Origin: Ornithinibacillus contaminans | GTDB taxonomy: Bacteria; Bacillota; Bacilli; Bacillales; Amphibacillaceae | Assembly: GCF_001038425.2 (NCBI RefSeq) | Contig: NZ_LDPV02000038.1 | Coordinates: forward strand, 1-64,000 | Direction of reading: 5' to 3' | Length of the DNA stretch: 64,000 bases | Shown: positions 1-9,219 of the stretch, piece after piece | Layout of the letters: each line of letters starts with the position of its first letter | Position numbering within the stretch: the first letter of the stretch is position 1 | Notes under the pieces: generated by a model | Database searches by the model: none | Seen by the model: the letters and a program-made list of their open reading frames with translations, nothing else | Told to the model about the DNA's origin: nothing | Made by a program: the position numbers and the translations under genes

Positions 1-14
1 CGAGGACTTAACTA
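1..14 (+). rRNA. 3' end of 23S rRNA (partial)
   Basis: The first bases match the conserved 3' terminus of Bacillus 23S rRNA (CGAGGACTTAAC). Only about the last 14 nt are inside the window, so an rrn operon lies immediately upstream. The exact mature 3' end cannot be placed from this fragment. Confidence 0.75.
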
Positions 15-74
15 ACATCTCTTGATTCGTTGTTTTGCTTATTTAGTTTTCAGGGTATAAGTTTTAAAAAACCC

Positions 75-103
75 TTGCATTTCAGAGAAGAAATGCATAT
101 AAT
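75..103 (+). promoter_or_regulatory. Promoter-like site in the 23S-5S spacer
   Basis: TTGCAT at 75-80 and a perfect TATAAT at 98-103 are separated by 17 bp, a good sigma-A spacing. Transcription would begin near 110, about 20 nt before the 5S rRNA. An inverted repeat (TGCATTTC at 76-83 and GAAATGCA at 90-97) fills the spacer between the two hexamers, so the site could instead be an RNA processing stem that happens to look like a promoter. A small hairpin (TCTCG/CGAGA, 112-127) follows. Confidence 0.5.
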
Positions 104-129
104 ATATCTTGTCTCGATTTTACGAGATT

Positions 130-246
<117 letters not shown>

Positions 247-256
247 GAAAATTAAA

Positions 257-292
257 AGTCAAGTTGCGAAAAATCGCATCTTGGCTTTTTTT
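257..292 (+). terminator. Terminator after 5S rRNA
   Basis: A GC-containing hairpin (AGTCAAGTTGCG pairing with CGCATCTTGGCT, minor mismatches) is followed by a run of seven T. It closes the rRNA operon. Confidence 0.9.
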
Positions 293-424
293 GTGGTCTA
301 GGGAAAAACTGTATAAAGACATGAACTAATCTCTCATTGAATAACCATAAAAAATAATCCAATACTCATATTTACATCCAAAAATACTAAACTGATAATA
401 GAGTAAAAGAAGGAGGTTTTTTGA

Positions 425-1120
425 ATGGCTGCATTTATGGAAAATTTTATTGGTGAAAACTTTCTTCTAATTGTTGTCCGCGTGTTGATTGCGCTAGTTT
501 TATCTGGGCTAATTGGATTTGAACGTGAATTGAAAAATCACTCAGCAGGATTCCGTACTCATATCTTAGTTGGTGTGGGATCGTGCTTAATGATGGTGCT
601 ATCCTTATTTGGTTTTGAAGCATTTATAGCTGCCTATGATAATGTTCAATTTGATCCCGCTCGAATTCCTTCATATGTAATTAGTGGGATTGGTTTCTTG
701 GGTGCGGGGACGATTATGGTATATGGTGGAACCATTAGAGGATTAACAACGGCAGCATCGATATGGACAGTTGCTGGACTTGGTTTAGTGGTAGGTGCTG
801 GAATGTATGCTGTTGCGGTTTTTACAACGTTCGTTATTCTTTTAAGTCTAGTCTTCTTGAATAACTTTGAAAAACTTTTTCAAAAAGGAAAACGTTCTAT
901 TGTGATTGAAATTGTTGCACATGCACAGGTTGCGATAGCAGAGGTTGTTTCCGTTATTGAAGCAGAACAGTTGAAAATTAAGCAAGTAGAAGTAATCAAG
1001 GTGGAAAATGGCTTGCGAAGTATTTTTATTAAGTTTGAGCCAAATAAAGAACTGAATCGAATAAAGCTAATGGAAAAGCTATCCCATATTGATACCATTA
1101 AAGGGGTATCAGAACGATAG
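425..1120 (+). CDS. MgtC/SapB family membrane protein
   Basis: This 231-residue protein belongs to the MgtC/SapB family. The N-terminal ~145 residues form about four or five hydrophobic segments with family signatures such as SGLIGFERELKNHSAGFRTH (residues ~29-48) and GIGFLGAGTI followed by GLTTAASIW. The last ~75 residues form a soluble ACT-like domain. Family members are linked to magnesium limitation and virulence in other bacteria, but the molecular activity is debated, so no substrate is claimed. The start is supported by an AAGGAGG ribosome site at 409-415. It stands alone between the rRNA operon and ctsR, with its own terminator, and is an insertion relative to the B. subtilis order. 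Confidence 0.85.
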   Translation: MAAFMENFIGENFLLIVVRVLIALVLSGLIGFERELKNHSAGFRTHILVGVGSCLMMVLSLFGFEAFIAAYDNVQFDPARIPSYVISGIGFLGAGTIMVYGGTIRGLTTAASIWTVAGLGLVVGAGMYAVAVFTTFVILLSLVFLNNFEKLFQKGKRSIVIEIVAHAQVAIAEVVSVIEAEQLKIKQVEVIKVENGLRSIFIKFEPNKELNRIKLMEKLSHIDTIKGVSER

Positions 1121-1130
1121 GAAAATTACC

Positions 1131-1165
1131 AAAAAACCGCACTTCAGTAACGTGCGGTTTTTTGT
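1131..1165 (+). terminator. Terminator after the MgtC-family gene
   Basis: AAAAAACCGCAC and GTGCGGTTTTTT form a perfect stem around a short loop and end in a T-run, eleven bases after the stop codon. Confidence 0.92.
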
Positions 1166-1228
1166 TTGCTCGAGGGTTCGAAGGTTTTGATTCCAAGTAT
1201 TTTGTCTAAAATAGAAAGGGTAAGATAG

Positions 1229-1256
1229 TTGCATCTGTTAAAAATTGAAGTATAAT
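1229..1256 (+). promoter_or_regulatory. Sigma-A promoter of ctsR operon
   Basis: TTGCAT (1229-1234) and a perfect TATAAT (1251-1256) are 16 bp apart. The predicted start near 1263 coincides with the CtsR operator, so a bound repressor would occlude initiation. Confidence 0.75.
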
Positions 1257-1264
1257 AAAAATAT

Positions 1265-1287
1265 AGTCAAAGATAGTCAAAGTCAAA
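1265..1287 (+). promoter_or_regulatory. CtsR operator (heptad direct repeats)
   Basis: Two AGTCAAA heptads (1265-1271 and 1275-1281), separated by GAT, match the known CtsR box RGTCAAANANRGTCAAA. A third AGTCAAA (1281-1287) overlaps the second by one base. The position at the predicted transcription start supports negative autoregulation of the operon, released on heat or protein stress. Confidence 0.88.
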
Positions 1288-1337
1288 AGGATGAATAGCA
1301 TGAATTGGATCGCTCTTGAACAAGGGGAGGTTATCAT

Positions 1338-1799
1338 ATGAGCAATATTTCAGACATCATTGAACAATATTTGAAAACAGTGCTACAGACAAAGGGACAG
1401 GATGCGATTGAAATTAAACGCAGTGAGATTGCTGATCGGTTTCAATGTGTTCCATCACAGATTAATTATGTGATTAATACGCGGTTTACGATGGAAAAGG
1501 GTTATATTGTGGAAAGTAAACGTGGTGGTGGCGGCTATATTCGGATTATTCGTATTCAGCATCAGGATAAATCAGAGTTATTGGATGATATTATCCGTCT
1601 TATTAACCCGACTGTCACACAGCAGGCTGCGATTGATGTGCTAGAAAGATTGGTTGAGGAAGAGATTATTACCGAAAGAGAAGCAAAGATTATGGCGAGT
1701 GGAATCGGGCGTAATACATTAGCCTTTCAATTGCCATTACGTGATGAGGTTAGAGCACGAATTCTAACAGCCATGCTGACAACATTAAAGTATTTATAA
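1338..1799 (+). CDS. ctsR: Transcriptional repressor CtsR
   Basis: CtsR is the dimeric repressor of class III heat-shock genes (clp genes). The 153-residue length is normal. The N-terminal half is the winged helix-turn-helix DNA-binding domain (residues ~1-72, with the glycine-rich RGGGGYIRI wing that is the thermosensing loop in the family); the C-terminal half is the four-helix domain recognised by McsB. An AGGGGAGG site sits just upstream of the ATG. It is the first gene of ctsR-mcsA-mcsB-clpC and has a CtsR operator at its own promoter. Confidence 0.97.
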   Translation: MSNISDIIEQYLKTVLQTKGQDAIEIKRSEIADRFQCVPSQINYVINTRFTMEKGYIVESKRGGGGYIRIIRIQHQDKSELLDDIIRLINPTVTQQAAIDVLERLVEEEIITEREAKIMASGIGRNTLAFQLPLRDEVRARILTAMLTTLKYL

Positions 1800-1840
1800 G
1801 AAATTTTTTGGTTTTAGTATGGAAATAAGGGGGAACAACA

Positions 1841-2389
1841 ATGGAGTGTCAAGAATGTCATCAACGGCCAGCGACCCTGCATTATACCCAAGTTATTAAT
1901 GGCCATAAAACAGAAATACAGCTTTGTGAAGTGTGTGCAAAGGAAAAGGGATATTTAACATATCCTGAAGAGGGCTATTCGCTCCATAATTTATTAACTG
2001 GCTTATTTAATTTTGATTCGAATCAAATGACGAATCAGCATGGAACACAGGCTAAAACGGAAAAAGAGCTTAGATGTGCGAAATGTGGATTAACTTTTTC
2101 CGAGTTTAAGCGAATTGGAAAGTTTGGTTGTGGAGAGTGTTACCATACCTTCTCTTCTAGCTTAAATCCAATTTTTCGGAGGGTTCATAGTGGAAATACG
2201 GAGCATCTTGGCAAGATTCCGAAGCGAAAAGGTGGATCCTTGCATTTGAAAAAGCAGCTTGGATCATATAAGGCTGATTTACTGGAATTAATTGCGAACG
2301 AGGAGTTTGAACAAGCTGCTATTGTCAGGGATAAAATTAAGGAGCTAGAGAATACAATTAATCGTACAAAAGCAGGTGATGAGGGATGA
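1841..2389 (+). CDS. mcsA: Zinc-finger activator of McsB, McsA
   Basis: McsA is the partner that activates the protein arginine kinase McsB and takes part in stress control of CtsR. Four CxxC pairs are visible (C3/C6, C29/C32, C79/C82, C97/C100), as expected for two zinc sites, and the C-terminal ~40 residues are a UVR-like helical domain ([17 protein letters not shown]). The length of 182 residues is normal. The AAGGGGGAAC region before the ATG gives the ribosome site. Its stop codon overlaps the mcsB start (ATGA), which suggests translational coupling. Confidence 0.95.
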   Translation: MECQECHQRPATLHYTQVINGHKTEIQLCEVCAKEKGYLTYPEEGYSLHNLLTGLFNFDSNQMTNQHGTQAKTEKELRCAKCGLTFSEFKRIGKFGCGECYHTFSSSLNPIFRRVHSGNTEHLGKIPKRKGGSLHLKKQLGSYKADLLELIANEEFEQAAIVRDKIKELENTINRTKAGDEG

Positions 2390-3450
2390 CACTGCAGAAT
2401 TTCATGAATGAGGCAATCAGCCCGTGGATGCGTGAAGACGGTCCAGATAATGATATTGTCCTTAGCAGTCGAATTCGCTTAGCGCGAAATTTTGCGGATA
2501 TGCCATTTCCTATTATTGCTGACGGTTCAGATTTAGAACAAATCCGAAAATTTTTCGAGAAGGAATATGAGCATCGTTCATTTCAGGATTATAAAAATTT
2601 TGAATTTGTTTCCATCCGAGATTTGTCACCGATTGAGAAAAGTGTTTTAGTCGAAAAGCATTTAATCAGTCCGCTATTAGCGAAGAAAGAGGATGCTGCT
2701 GCGGCGATGATTTCTTCGAATGAACAGGTGTCTGTCATGATAAACGAAGAGGATCATATACGGATTCAGTTGTATTTTCCTGGCCTGCAGTTGACAAGAG
2801 CGTTAAACAAGGCGTTAGAGTTTGATGATTGGTTAGAGGAAAAGGTTAATTATGCATTTGATGAAACGAGAGGTTTTTTAACGAGTTGTCCGACCAATGT
2901 TGGAACTGGTATGCGCGCCTCGGTAATGATGCATCTGCCGGCATTAGCGATGACCAAGCAAATTAACCGGATGATGCCTGCGATCAATCAATTAGGACTT
3001 GTTGTACGGGGGATTTATGGAGAAGGCAGTGAAGCATTAGGAAATCTATTTCAAATTTCCAATCAAATCACCCTTGGCAAGACAGAAGAGCATATCATTG
3101 AGGATTTGGAGAGTGTGGTCCAACAGCTAATTGAACACGAGCGAAAAGCAAGAACACGCATTCAGGAGCAAAAGGGCATTGAACTAGAGGATCGGATTTT
3201 TCGTTCCTTAGGTGTACTCGAAAATAGTAGAATCATCGAGACAAAGGAAGCAGCAAGATGCATATCGAATGTCCGGTTAGGGATTGATTTAGGAATCATT
3301 AAAAATGTATCTCGTAATATACTTAATGAACTAATGGTTTTAACACAGCCCGGCTTTTTACAGCATTACGCAAAAAAGACGCTATCAGCGGGTGAACGGG
3401 ACGTCCTAAGAGCGTCCTTAATCCGAGAACGATTACAATTTCAGGAATAG
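2386..3450 (+). CDS. mcsB: Protein arginine kinase McsB
   Basis: McsB phosphorylates arginine residues on proteins, marking them for ClpCP degradation and inactivating CtsR. The 354-residue protein has the phosphagen-kinase catalytic fold: [11 protein letters not shown] (residues ~25-35) for nucleotide binding, the EDHIRIQ segment, and the [15 protein letters not shown] active-site region. The C-terminal RDVLRA (residues 338-343) matches the RDXXRA phosphoarginine-sensing motif of the family. It overlaps mcsA by four bases. Confidence 0.96.
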   Translation: MTLQNFMNEAISPWMREDGPDNDIVLSSRIRLARNFADMPFPIIADGSDLEQIRKFFEKEYEHRSFQDYKNFEFVSIRDLSPIEKSVLVEKHLISPLLAKKEDAAAAMISSNEQVSVMINEEDHIRIQLYFPGLQLTRALNKALEFDDWLEEKVNYAFDETRGFLTSCPTNVGTGMRASVMMHLPALAMTKQINRMMPAINQLGLVVRGIYGEGSEALGNLFQISNQITLGKTEEHIIEDLESVVQQLIEHERKARTRIQEQKGIELEDRIFRSLGVLENSRIIETKEAARCISNVRLGIDLGIIKNVSRNILNELMVLTQPGFLQHYAKKTLSAGERDVLRASLIRERLQFQE

Positions 3451-3467
3451 GTAGGAGGAAATGCCAC

Positions 3468-5894
3468 ATGATGTTTGGACGGTTTACTGAGAGAGCACAA
3501 AAGGTATTAGCGTTATCCCAAGAGGAAGCTGTGCGTCTTGGCCATAATAATATTGGAACGGAGCATATACTACTTGGATTAGTCCGAGAAGGGGAAGGAA
3601 TCGCTGCAAAAGCATTAGAATCACTTGGGCTTGAAGTGGCGAAGATTCAAGATGAAGTGGAGAAGCTAATTGGTACTGGAAAACAACCAATGCAAACGAT
3701 CCACTATACACCACGAGCGAAGAAGGTTGTCGAACTTTCCCAGGATGAGGCGAGAAAATTAGGCCATTCGTATGTCGGAACAGAGCATATTTTATTGGGT
3801 CTCATTCGAGAAGGGGAAGGTGTTGCGGCACGAGTATTAAACAACCTCGGTGTGAGTTTAAATAAAGCGAGACAGCAGGTTTTACAGCTATTAGGAAGCA
3901 ATGAGTCACAAGCTGGCAGACAAGGCCGTGGTCAGGCTTCTAGTGCCAATACACCAACATTGGATTCATTGGCGCGTGATTTAACAGCGAGTGCAAAGGA
4001 AGGCAATATTGACCCGGTTATTGGTAGAAGTAAGGAAATTGAGCGTGTGATTCAAGTGCTTAGTCGCCGCACGAAAAATAACCCTGTATTAATCGGAGAA
4101 CCTGGTGTCGGGAAAACGGCAGTAGCTGAAGGACTAGCACAACAAATTATACAAAACGAGGTTCCAGAAACATTACGTGACAAGCGTGTCATGACACTGG
4201 ATATGGGAACTGTTGTTGCGGGTACGAAATATCGCGGAGAATTCGAAGACCGTCTGAAGAAAGTAATGGAAGAAATTCGCCAAGCGGGTAATATCATCTT
4301 ATTTATTGATGAATTGCATACGTTAATTGGTGCAGGTGGTGCGGAAGGCGCGATAGATGCATCGAATATTTTAAAACCATCGTTAGCACGTGGCGAGCTG
4401 CAATGTATTGGTGCAACGACCTTAGAGGAGTATCGGAAATATATTGAAAAGGATGCAGCGCTAGAGCGACGCTTCCAGCCGATTCAAGTTGATGAGCCGA
4501 CATTAGACGAAACGATTCAAATTTTAAAAGGGCTACGTGATCGTTATGAAGCACATCACCGTGTGACAATCACTGATGAAGCGATTGAAGCGGCTGCCAA
4601 ATTATCAGATCGTTATATAACCGATCGATTTTTACCAGATAAAGCCATTGATTTAATAGATGAGGCGGGTTCGAAGGTTCGCTTACGCTCGTATACGGTT
4701 CCACCAAATCTTAAAGATTTAGAGCAGAAATTAGAAGAAGTTCGGAAGGAAAAGGATGCTGCTGTGCAGAGCCAGGAATTCGAAAAGGCTGCTTCCTTAC
4801 GTGATACCGAACAACGCTTGCGTGAACAGCTCGAAACCACGAAGGATGAGTGGAAGGAAAAGCAAGGCCAAGAGGATTCACAAGTAACCGTAGAGGATAT
4901 CGCAAGTATTGTCTCTACTTGGACTGGTGTTCCAGTTTCGAAATTGACAAAGGATGAGAGTGATCGCCTGCTAAATCTAGAAGAAGTCCTACACAGTCGC
5001 GTTATTGGCCAAGAAGAAGCTGTAAAAGCTATTGCCAAAGCAATTCGCCGGGCACGTGCTGGTTTAAAAGATCCGAAGCGTCCGATTGGTTCGTTTATTT
5101 TCTTAGGACCTACAGGTGTTGGTAAAACGGAACTTGCACGTGCGCTTGCAGAGGCGATGTTCGCGGATGAGGATGCAATGATTCGTATAGATATGTCAGA
5201 GTATATGGAGAAGCACTCGACCTCTCGTTTAGTTGGATCGCCTCCAGGGTATGTAGGCTATGAAGAAGGCGGTCAATTAACAGAGAAGGTGCGTCGTAAA
5301 CCATATTCGGTAGTTCTACTAGATGAAGTAGAGAAAGCCCATCCAGAAGTATTCAATATTTTATTACAAGTATTAGAAGACGGGCGCCTAACCGATTCCA
5401 AAGGTCGCGTTGTTGATTTTCGAAATACTGTGCTCATCATGACTTCAAATGTTGGTGCAAGCGAGTTGAAGCGTAATAAATTCGTTGGCTTCAATTTAGA
5501 AGAGGAAAACAAAGATTATAACGATATGAAATCGAAAGTAATGGATGAATTGAAAAAAGCATTCCGTCCTGAGTTTTTAAATCGTATCGATGAAACGATT
5601 GTCTTCCACTCATTAGAGAAGAAACATATGAAGAGCATCGTAACCTTAATGATTAAAGATGTTCAGAAACGTTTACTAGAGCAGAACATTGATTTCACAC
5701 TTACGGATAAAGCGGTTGAAAAGATTGCGAACGAGGGATTTGATCCAGAATATGGTGCCCGTCCATTACGTCGATCGATTCAAAAAAATATAGAAGATCT
5801 ATTATCCGAGGAATTATTAAAAGGCACCATCAATATTGGGCAAAAAGTTAAAATCGGCTTAAACAACAAAGGTGAATTTATCATTTTGCCATAA
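3468..5894 (+). CDS. clpC: ATP-dependent Clp protease ATPase ClpC
   Basis: ClpC is the class III Hsp100 unfoldase that feeds substrates to ClpP with the help of MecA or McsB. The 808 residues show two N-terminal Clp repeats (residues ~1-145), a first AAA+ module with Walker A GEPGVGKT (~210), a UVR-containing middle domain (~417-455) and a second AAA+ module with Walker A GPTGVGKT (~547). Two adjacent ATG codons follow AGGAGG at 3453-3458; the first is used here, and B. subtilis ClpC also begins with two methionines. A terminator follows directly, ending the CtsR operon. Confidence 0.97.
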   Translation: MMFGRFTERAQKVLALSQEEAVRLGHNNIGTEHILLGLVREGEGIAAKALESLGLEVAKIQDEVEKLIGTGKQPMQTIHYTPRAKKVVELSQDEARKLGHSYVGTEHILLGLIREGEGVAARVLNNLGVSLNKARQQVLQLLGSNESQAGRQGRGQASSANTPTLDSLARDLTASAKEGNIDPVIGRSKEIERVIQVLSRRTKNNPVLIGEPGVGKTAVAEGLAQQIIQNEVPETLRDKRVMTLDMGTVVAGTKYRGEFEDRLKKVMEEIRQAGNIILFIDELHTLIGAGGAEGAIDASNILKPSLARGELQCIGATTLEEYRKYIEKDAALERRFQPIQVDEPTLDETIQILKGLRDRYEAHHRVTITDEAIEAAAKLSDRYITDRFLPDKAIDLIDEAGSKVRLRSYTVPPNLKDLEQKLEEVRKEKDAAVQSQEFEKAASLRDTEQRLREQLETTKDEWKEKQGQEDSQVTVEDIASIVSTWTGVPVSKLTKDESDRLLNLEEVLHSRVIGQEEAVKAIAKAIRRARAGLKDPKRPIGSFIFLGPTGVGKTELARALAEAMFADEDAMIRIDMSEYMEKHSTSRLVGSPPGYVGYEEGGQLTEKVRRKPYSVVLLDEVEKAHPEVFNILLQVLEDGRLTDSKGRVVDFRNTVLIMTSNVGASELKRNKFVGFNLEEENKDYNDMKSKVMDELKKAFRPEFLNRIDETIVFHSLEKKHMKSIVTLMIKDVQKRLLEQNIDFTLTDKAVEKIANEGFDPEYGARPLRRSIQKNIEDLLSEELLKGTINIGQKVKIGLNNKGEFIILP

Positions 5895-5917
5895 CTAAAA
5901 ACCAATTATAGTCTATT

Positions 5918-5951
5918 AAAACTAGAAGGAAATCCTCCTTCTAGTTTTTTT
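5918..5951 (+). terminator. Terminator after clpC
   Basis: AAAACTAGAAGGA pairs perfectly with TCCTTCTAGTTTT and is followed by T residues. It separates clpC from radA. Confidence 0.92.
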
Positions 5952-6104
5952 AACATAAACAAAACTATGATACGATGCTACAATGAAAGAGAACTATAAA
6001 TGTGGCAAAACAAAGGGATATTATCATCAAATTGATAGATATCTGTAACCTTTAATAACCATGAACCGTATATAATAGAAGTAAGCGAAAGGGTTGAAGT
6101 AAGC

Positions 6105-7481
6105 GTGGCGAAACGAAAGACAAAATTCGTCTGTGGCGATTGTGGCTATGAATCAGCAAAATGGATGGGAAAATGTCCTGGCTGTAATAAATGGAATACA
6201 TTAGTAGAAGAATTAGAAATCGTAGGGAAACCAAACAGACATACGACATTTAGTGGTGTTGCTAAAACAGGTAGTAAGCCTGAAAAGATAACTGCGATTC
6301 AATCCCAGCAAGAACCACGAATCACGACGAAATTAACAGAGTTAAACCGTGTGTTAGGTGGCGGGATAGTAGCTGGATCACTCGTGTTAATCGGTGGGGA
6401 TCCTGGTATTGGGAAATCAACCCTACTACTACAAGTATCTGCGCAACTAGCAGAAAAGGAACTACCAGTTTTGTATATCTCCGGTGAGGAATCGACGAGA
6501 CAAACAAAGCTCAGAGCTGATCGTCTCGGAATTAATTCGGAATTACTTTATGTTCTATCCGAAACGAATCTGTTGGACATTGCCAACCATATTGAACAAG
6601 TATCTCCTTCGCTTGTGGTAATTGATTCGATACAAACGATCTACCGAGAAGAGGTTACAAGCGCACCAGGGAGTGTCTCGCAAGTGCGAGAATGTACGAG
6701 TGAATTAATGCGGATTGCCAAAACAACCGGTATTCCAATATTCATTGTTGGCCACGTGACAAAAGAAGGCGCCATCGCTGGACCTAGGCTACTCGAGCAT
6801 ATGGTAGATGCCGTCCTGTATTTTGAAGGAGAGCGACATCATACATACCGGATTTTACGAGGTGTGAAAAACCGGTTTGGAAGTACGAATGAAATGGGTA
6901 TATTTGAAATGAAGGAAGAAGGCCTGCGTGAGGTACTGAACCCTTCCGAAATATTTTTAGAGGAACGCTCTCAAGGGACAGCTGGATCTACAGTAGTTGC
7001 TTCCATGGAAGGAACAAGACCAGTACTCGTGGAAATTCAAGCGCTTATTTCTCCGTCGAGCTTTGGAAACCCACGAAGAATGGCAACTGGTATTGACCAT
7101 AACCGTGTCCCATTATTGATGGCTGTATTGGAAAAACGAGTAGGGTTAATGTTGCAAAACCAAGATGCCTATATTAAGGTAGCTGGCGGTGTAAAGCTGG
7201 ACGAGCCAGCAATTGATTTAGCGATTGCTGTTAGTATCACTTCTAGTTTTCGAGATATTCCAACGAGGCCAGATGATATTTTCATTGGAGAGGTTGGTTT
7301 AACGGGTGAAATTAGACGTGTCTCACGGATTGAGCAGCGGGTGCAGGAAGCGGCTAAACTAGGCTTCAAACGGGTAATCTGTCCACAAAACAATCTGGAT
7401 GGCTGGACGGTTCCAAAAGATATTCAAGTGATTGGGGTCAAAACAGTTCAAGAAGCACTACAACTAAGTGTGACGAGATAG
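6105..7481 (+). CDS. radA: DNA repair ATPase RadA
   Basis: RadA (Sms) is a RecA-like helicase that extends D-loops during recombination and repair. The 458-residue protein starts with a zinc finger ([18 protein letters not shown]), then a RecA core with Walker [10 protein letters not shown] (~97-105), the family motif KNRFGSTNE (~254) and a C-terminal Lon-protease-like domain lacking an obvious catalytic serine. The start codon is GTG with a weak AAAGGG site. A TATAAT at 6071-6076 could be its own promoter, but no good -35 was found. In B. subtilis disA follows radA; here it does not. Confidence 0.96.
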   Translation: MAKRKTKFVCGDCGYESAKWMGKCPGCNKWNTLVEELEIVGKPNRHTTFSGVAKTGSKPEKITAIQSQQEPRITTKLTELNRVLGGGIVAGSLVLIGGDPGIGKSTLLLQVSAQLAEKELPVLYISGEESTRQTKLRADRLGINSELLYVLSETNLLDIANHIEQVSPSLVVIDSIQTIYREEVTSAPGSVSQVRECTSELMRIAKTTGIPIFIVGHVTKEGAIAGPRLLEHMVDAVLYFEGERHHTYRILRGVKNRFGSTNEMGIFEMKEEGLREVLNPSEIFLEERSQGTAGSTVVASMEGTRPVLVEIQALISPSSFGNPRRMATGIDHNRVPLLMAVLEKRVGLMLQNQDAYIKVAGGVKLDEPAIDLAIAVSITSSFRDIPTRPDDIFIGEVGLTGEIRRVSRIEQRVQEAAKLGFKRVICPQNNLDGWTVPKDIQVIGVKTVQEALQLSVTR

Positions 7482-7519
7482 TAGAAACGAAAAAATGATA
7501 GAAATTTGTCGAAATTTGA

Positions 7520-7548
7520 TTGACATTGAAATTTCTCTATGATAAAAT
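7520..7548 (+). promoter_or_regulatory. Candidate sigma-A promoter 1 for yacL
   Basis: TTGACA (7520-7525) and TAAAAT (7543-7548) are spaced by 17 bp in the 259-bp radA-yacL gap. No hairpin terminator is evident after radA, so yacL may be read from both radA and these promoters. Confidence 0.6.
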
Positions 7549-7564
7549 TTAATATTTTACCAAT

Positions 7565-7593
7565 TTGATTGTTTGGTGAAGCTATGCTATGAT
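7565..7593 (+). promoter_or_regulatory. Candidate sigma-A promoter 2 for yacL
   Basis: TTGATT (7565-7570) and TATGAT (7588-7593) are 17 bp apart, downstream of the first candidate. It would give a leader of about 140 nt before yacL. Confidence 0.55.
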
Positions 7594-7740
7594 GGTGGGG
7601 TACTATCCTTATTTTGCAGACGATTCTGCATTAGGTCATTACATGTGTTCACCCGTCATATTGGGGAACAATAGATTTCAAAATAAAATGGTTATTTTTT
7701 CAAGTTAATAGGCAATAATAATGGGTAGGAGGTGACGGTG

Positions 7741-8835
7741 GTGCTGAAAAAGATAGTACATTTATTTTTTATCATTTCAGGTGGAACCATTGGGTATTTA
7801 TATATACCATACATTATTAGGCTTTTAGATTTTACGGATATTGCTTGGGTAGATTCACCATTTTTAGGAGCAGCATTAGGTGCAATTATATTTTTTGTTC
7901 TTTCCTATTGGGTTGCTGGTTATATTGTTGATTTCTTAAGATGGATTGAAGAAGGACTTGTTAAAATTCCGATTGGTGATTTACTGTTCGGTAGCTTGGG
8001 ATTAATTATTGGTCTTGTATTAGCTTATTTAATGAATATCCCACTACAGGAAATCAATATTGAATTCGTCTCAAAAGTAATCCCGTTATTTGTCACTATT
8101 TTACTAGGATATTTTGGTTTTCAGGTTGGTTTCAGAAGACGTGATGAGTTATTAAACCTTTTCACGATCAATCGTAAGGATAAAAAACGTGGACCAGCGG
8201 ATGCTGAGAACCTAGAGACAAATCAACCAAGAGCTAAGATACTAGATACTAGTGTTATTATTGATGGTCGAGTGGCAGATATTTGTCAAACCAACTTCTT
8301 AGAGGGCACAATTATTATCCCGCAATTCGTGTTAGGTGAGCTGCAGCATATTGCTGATTCCTCTGATGTGTTAAAACGTAATCGTGGCCGCAGAGGTCTG
8401 GATGTTTTGAATCGCATCCAAAAGGAATTGCCTATTAAAGTAGAAATCTATGAAGGTGACTTCGAGGATATTCAAGAAGTAGATAGCAAATTGATTAAAT
8501 TGGCAAAAGTAATTGATGGTATCGTGGTAACGAACGATTTTAATTTAAATAAAGTATGTGATTTACAAGGTGTGCGGGTCTTAAATATAAATGACCTTGC
8601 TAATGCCGTGAAGCCAGTTGTGTTACCTGGTGAAGAATTAATGGTGCAAGTAATCAAGGATGGTAAAGAGCAAAATCAAGGAATCGCCTATCTTGATGAT
8701 GGTACGATGATTGTTGTGGAAGAAGGCAGAAATTATATCGGTAAAACAATTGAAGTGCTTATCACAAGTGTCTTACAAACATCCGCAGGCCGCATGATTT
8801 TCGCCAAACCAAAATTACTTGAAAAAGCACTGTAA
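7741..8835 (+). CDS. yacL: PIN-TRAM membrane protein YacL
   Basis: YacL-type proteins join four N-terminal membrane helices (residues ~1-130) to a cytoplasmic PIN nuclease domain (beginning ~166 with LDTSVIIDGR, carrying the acidic PIN residues such as D in VTNDFN) and a C-terminal TRAM RNA-binding domain. An RNase role is inferred from the domains and has not been shown here. GTG at 7741 is chosen: it lies 7 nt after AGGAGG (7728-7733) and gives an N-terminus MLKKIV like B. subtilis MLKRIV, whereas the upstream GTG at 7732 overlaps the ribosome site. B. subtilis has disA before and ispD-ispF after this gene; both are missing here. Confidence 0.9.
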   Translation: MLKKIVHLFFIISGGTIGYLYIPYIIRLLDFTDIAWVDSPFLGAALGAIIFFVLSYWVAGYIVDFLRWIEEGLVKIPIGDLLFGSLGLIIGLVLAYLMNIPLQEINIEFVSKVIPLFVTILLGYFGFQVGFRRRDELLNLFTINRKDKKRGPADAENLETNQPRAKILDTSVIIDGRVADICQTNFLEGTIIIPQFVLGELQHIADSSDVLKRNRGRRGLDVLNRIQKELPIKVEIYEGDFEDIQEVDSKLIKLAKVIDGIVVTNDFNLNKVCDLQGVRVLNINDLANAVKPVVLPGEELMVQVIKDGKEQNQGIAYLDDGTMIVVEEGRNYIGKTIEVLITSVLQTSAGRMIFAKPKLLEKAL

Positions 8836-8861
8836 AAAGAGTATAACTTAAAGTGGTATAT

Positions 8862-8895
8862 AAAAAGTGATAACATATGATGTTATCACTTTTTA
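8862..8895 (+). terminator. Terminator after yacL
   Basis: AAAAAGTGATAACA pairs perfectly with TGTTATCACTTTTT around a TATGA loop. The A and T tracts make it potentially bidirectional. Confidence 0.88.
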
Positions 8896-9006
8896 TTAGC
8901 AGAAGAAACAGTAATTGTTTCACCTGATTTAAAAACATAATATGGTATTGAATGAAGGATAGACTAGGCAGGACATAACGAAGACAAATAACTAAAAGTA
9001 ATTAAA

Positions 9007-9110
9007 GCGCTGATTCAGCGTAGGAAATATACGTAGACTCCTGCGGGAGGAGGCTCACCAGCCCCCCCGCGGAAAGCGAAGTATATTTCCGGAGCGGGTT
9101 AAGTGCACTA
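9007..9110. repeat. Dispersed hairpin repeat, copy 1
   Basis: A long imperfect palindrome in the yacL-gltX gap. The outer arms GGAAATATAC (9023-9032) and GTATATTTCC (9081-9090) are perfect complements; inside lie GACTCCTGCGGGA, GAGGAGGCTCACC and CCGCGGAAAGCGAAG, which recur in copies 2 and 3. This is the shortest of the full copies. Besides this element and the yacL terminator, the 384-bp gap shows nothing else; ispD and ispF, expected here from B. subtilis, are absent. Confidence 0.85.
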
Positions 9111-9219
9111 ATTGTATATTTAGGATAATTCGTTTTTTAGCCAAAATGTTCCAGCTATATTAAGTTCAATACGATACATAAATTACACGAGAGTTTGTAC
9201 GAAAGGAAGAGGTCAGATT

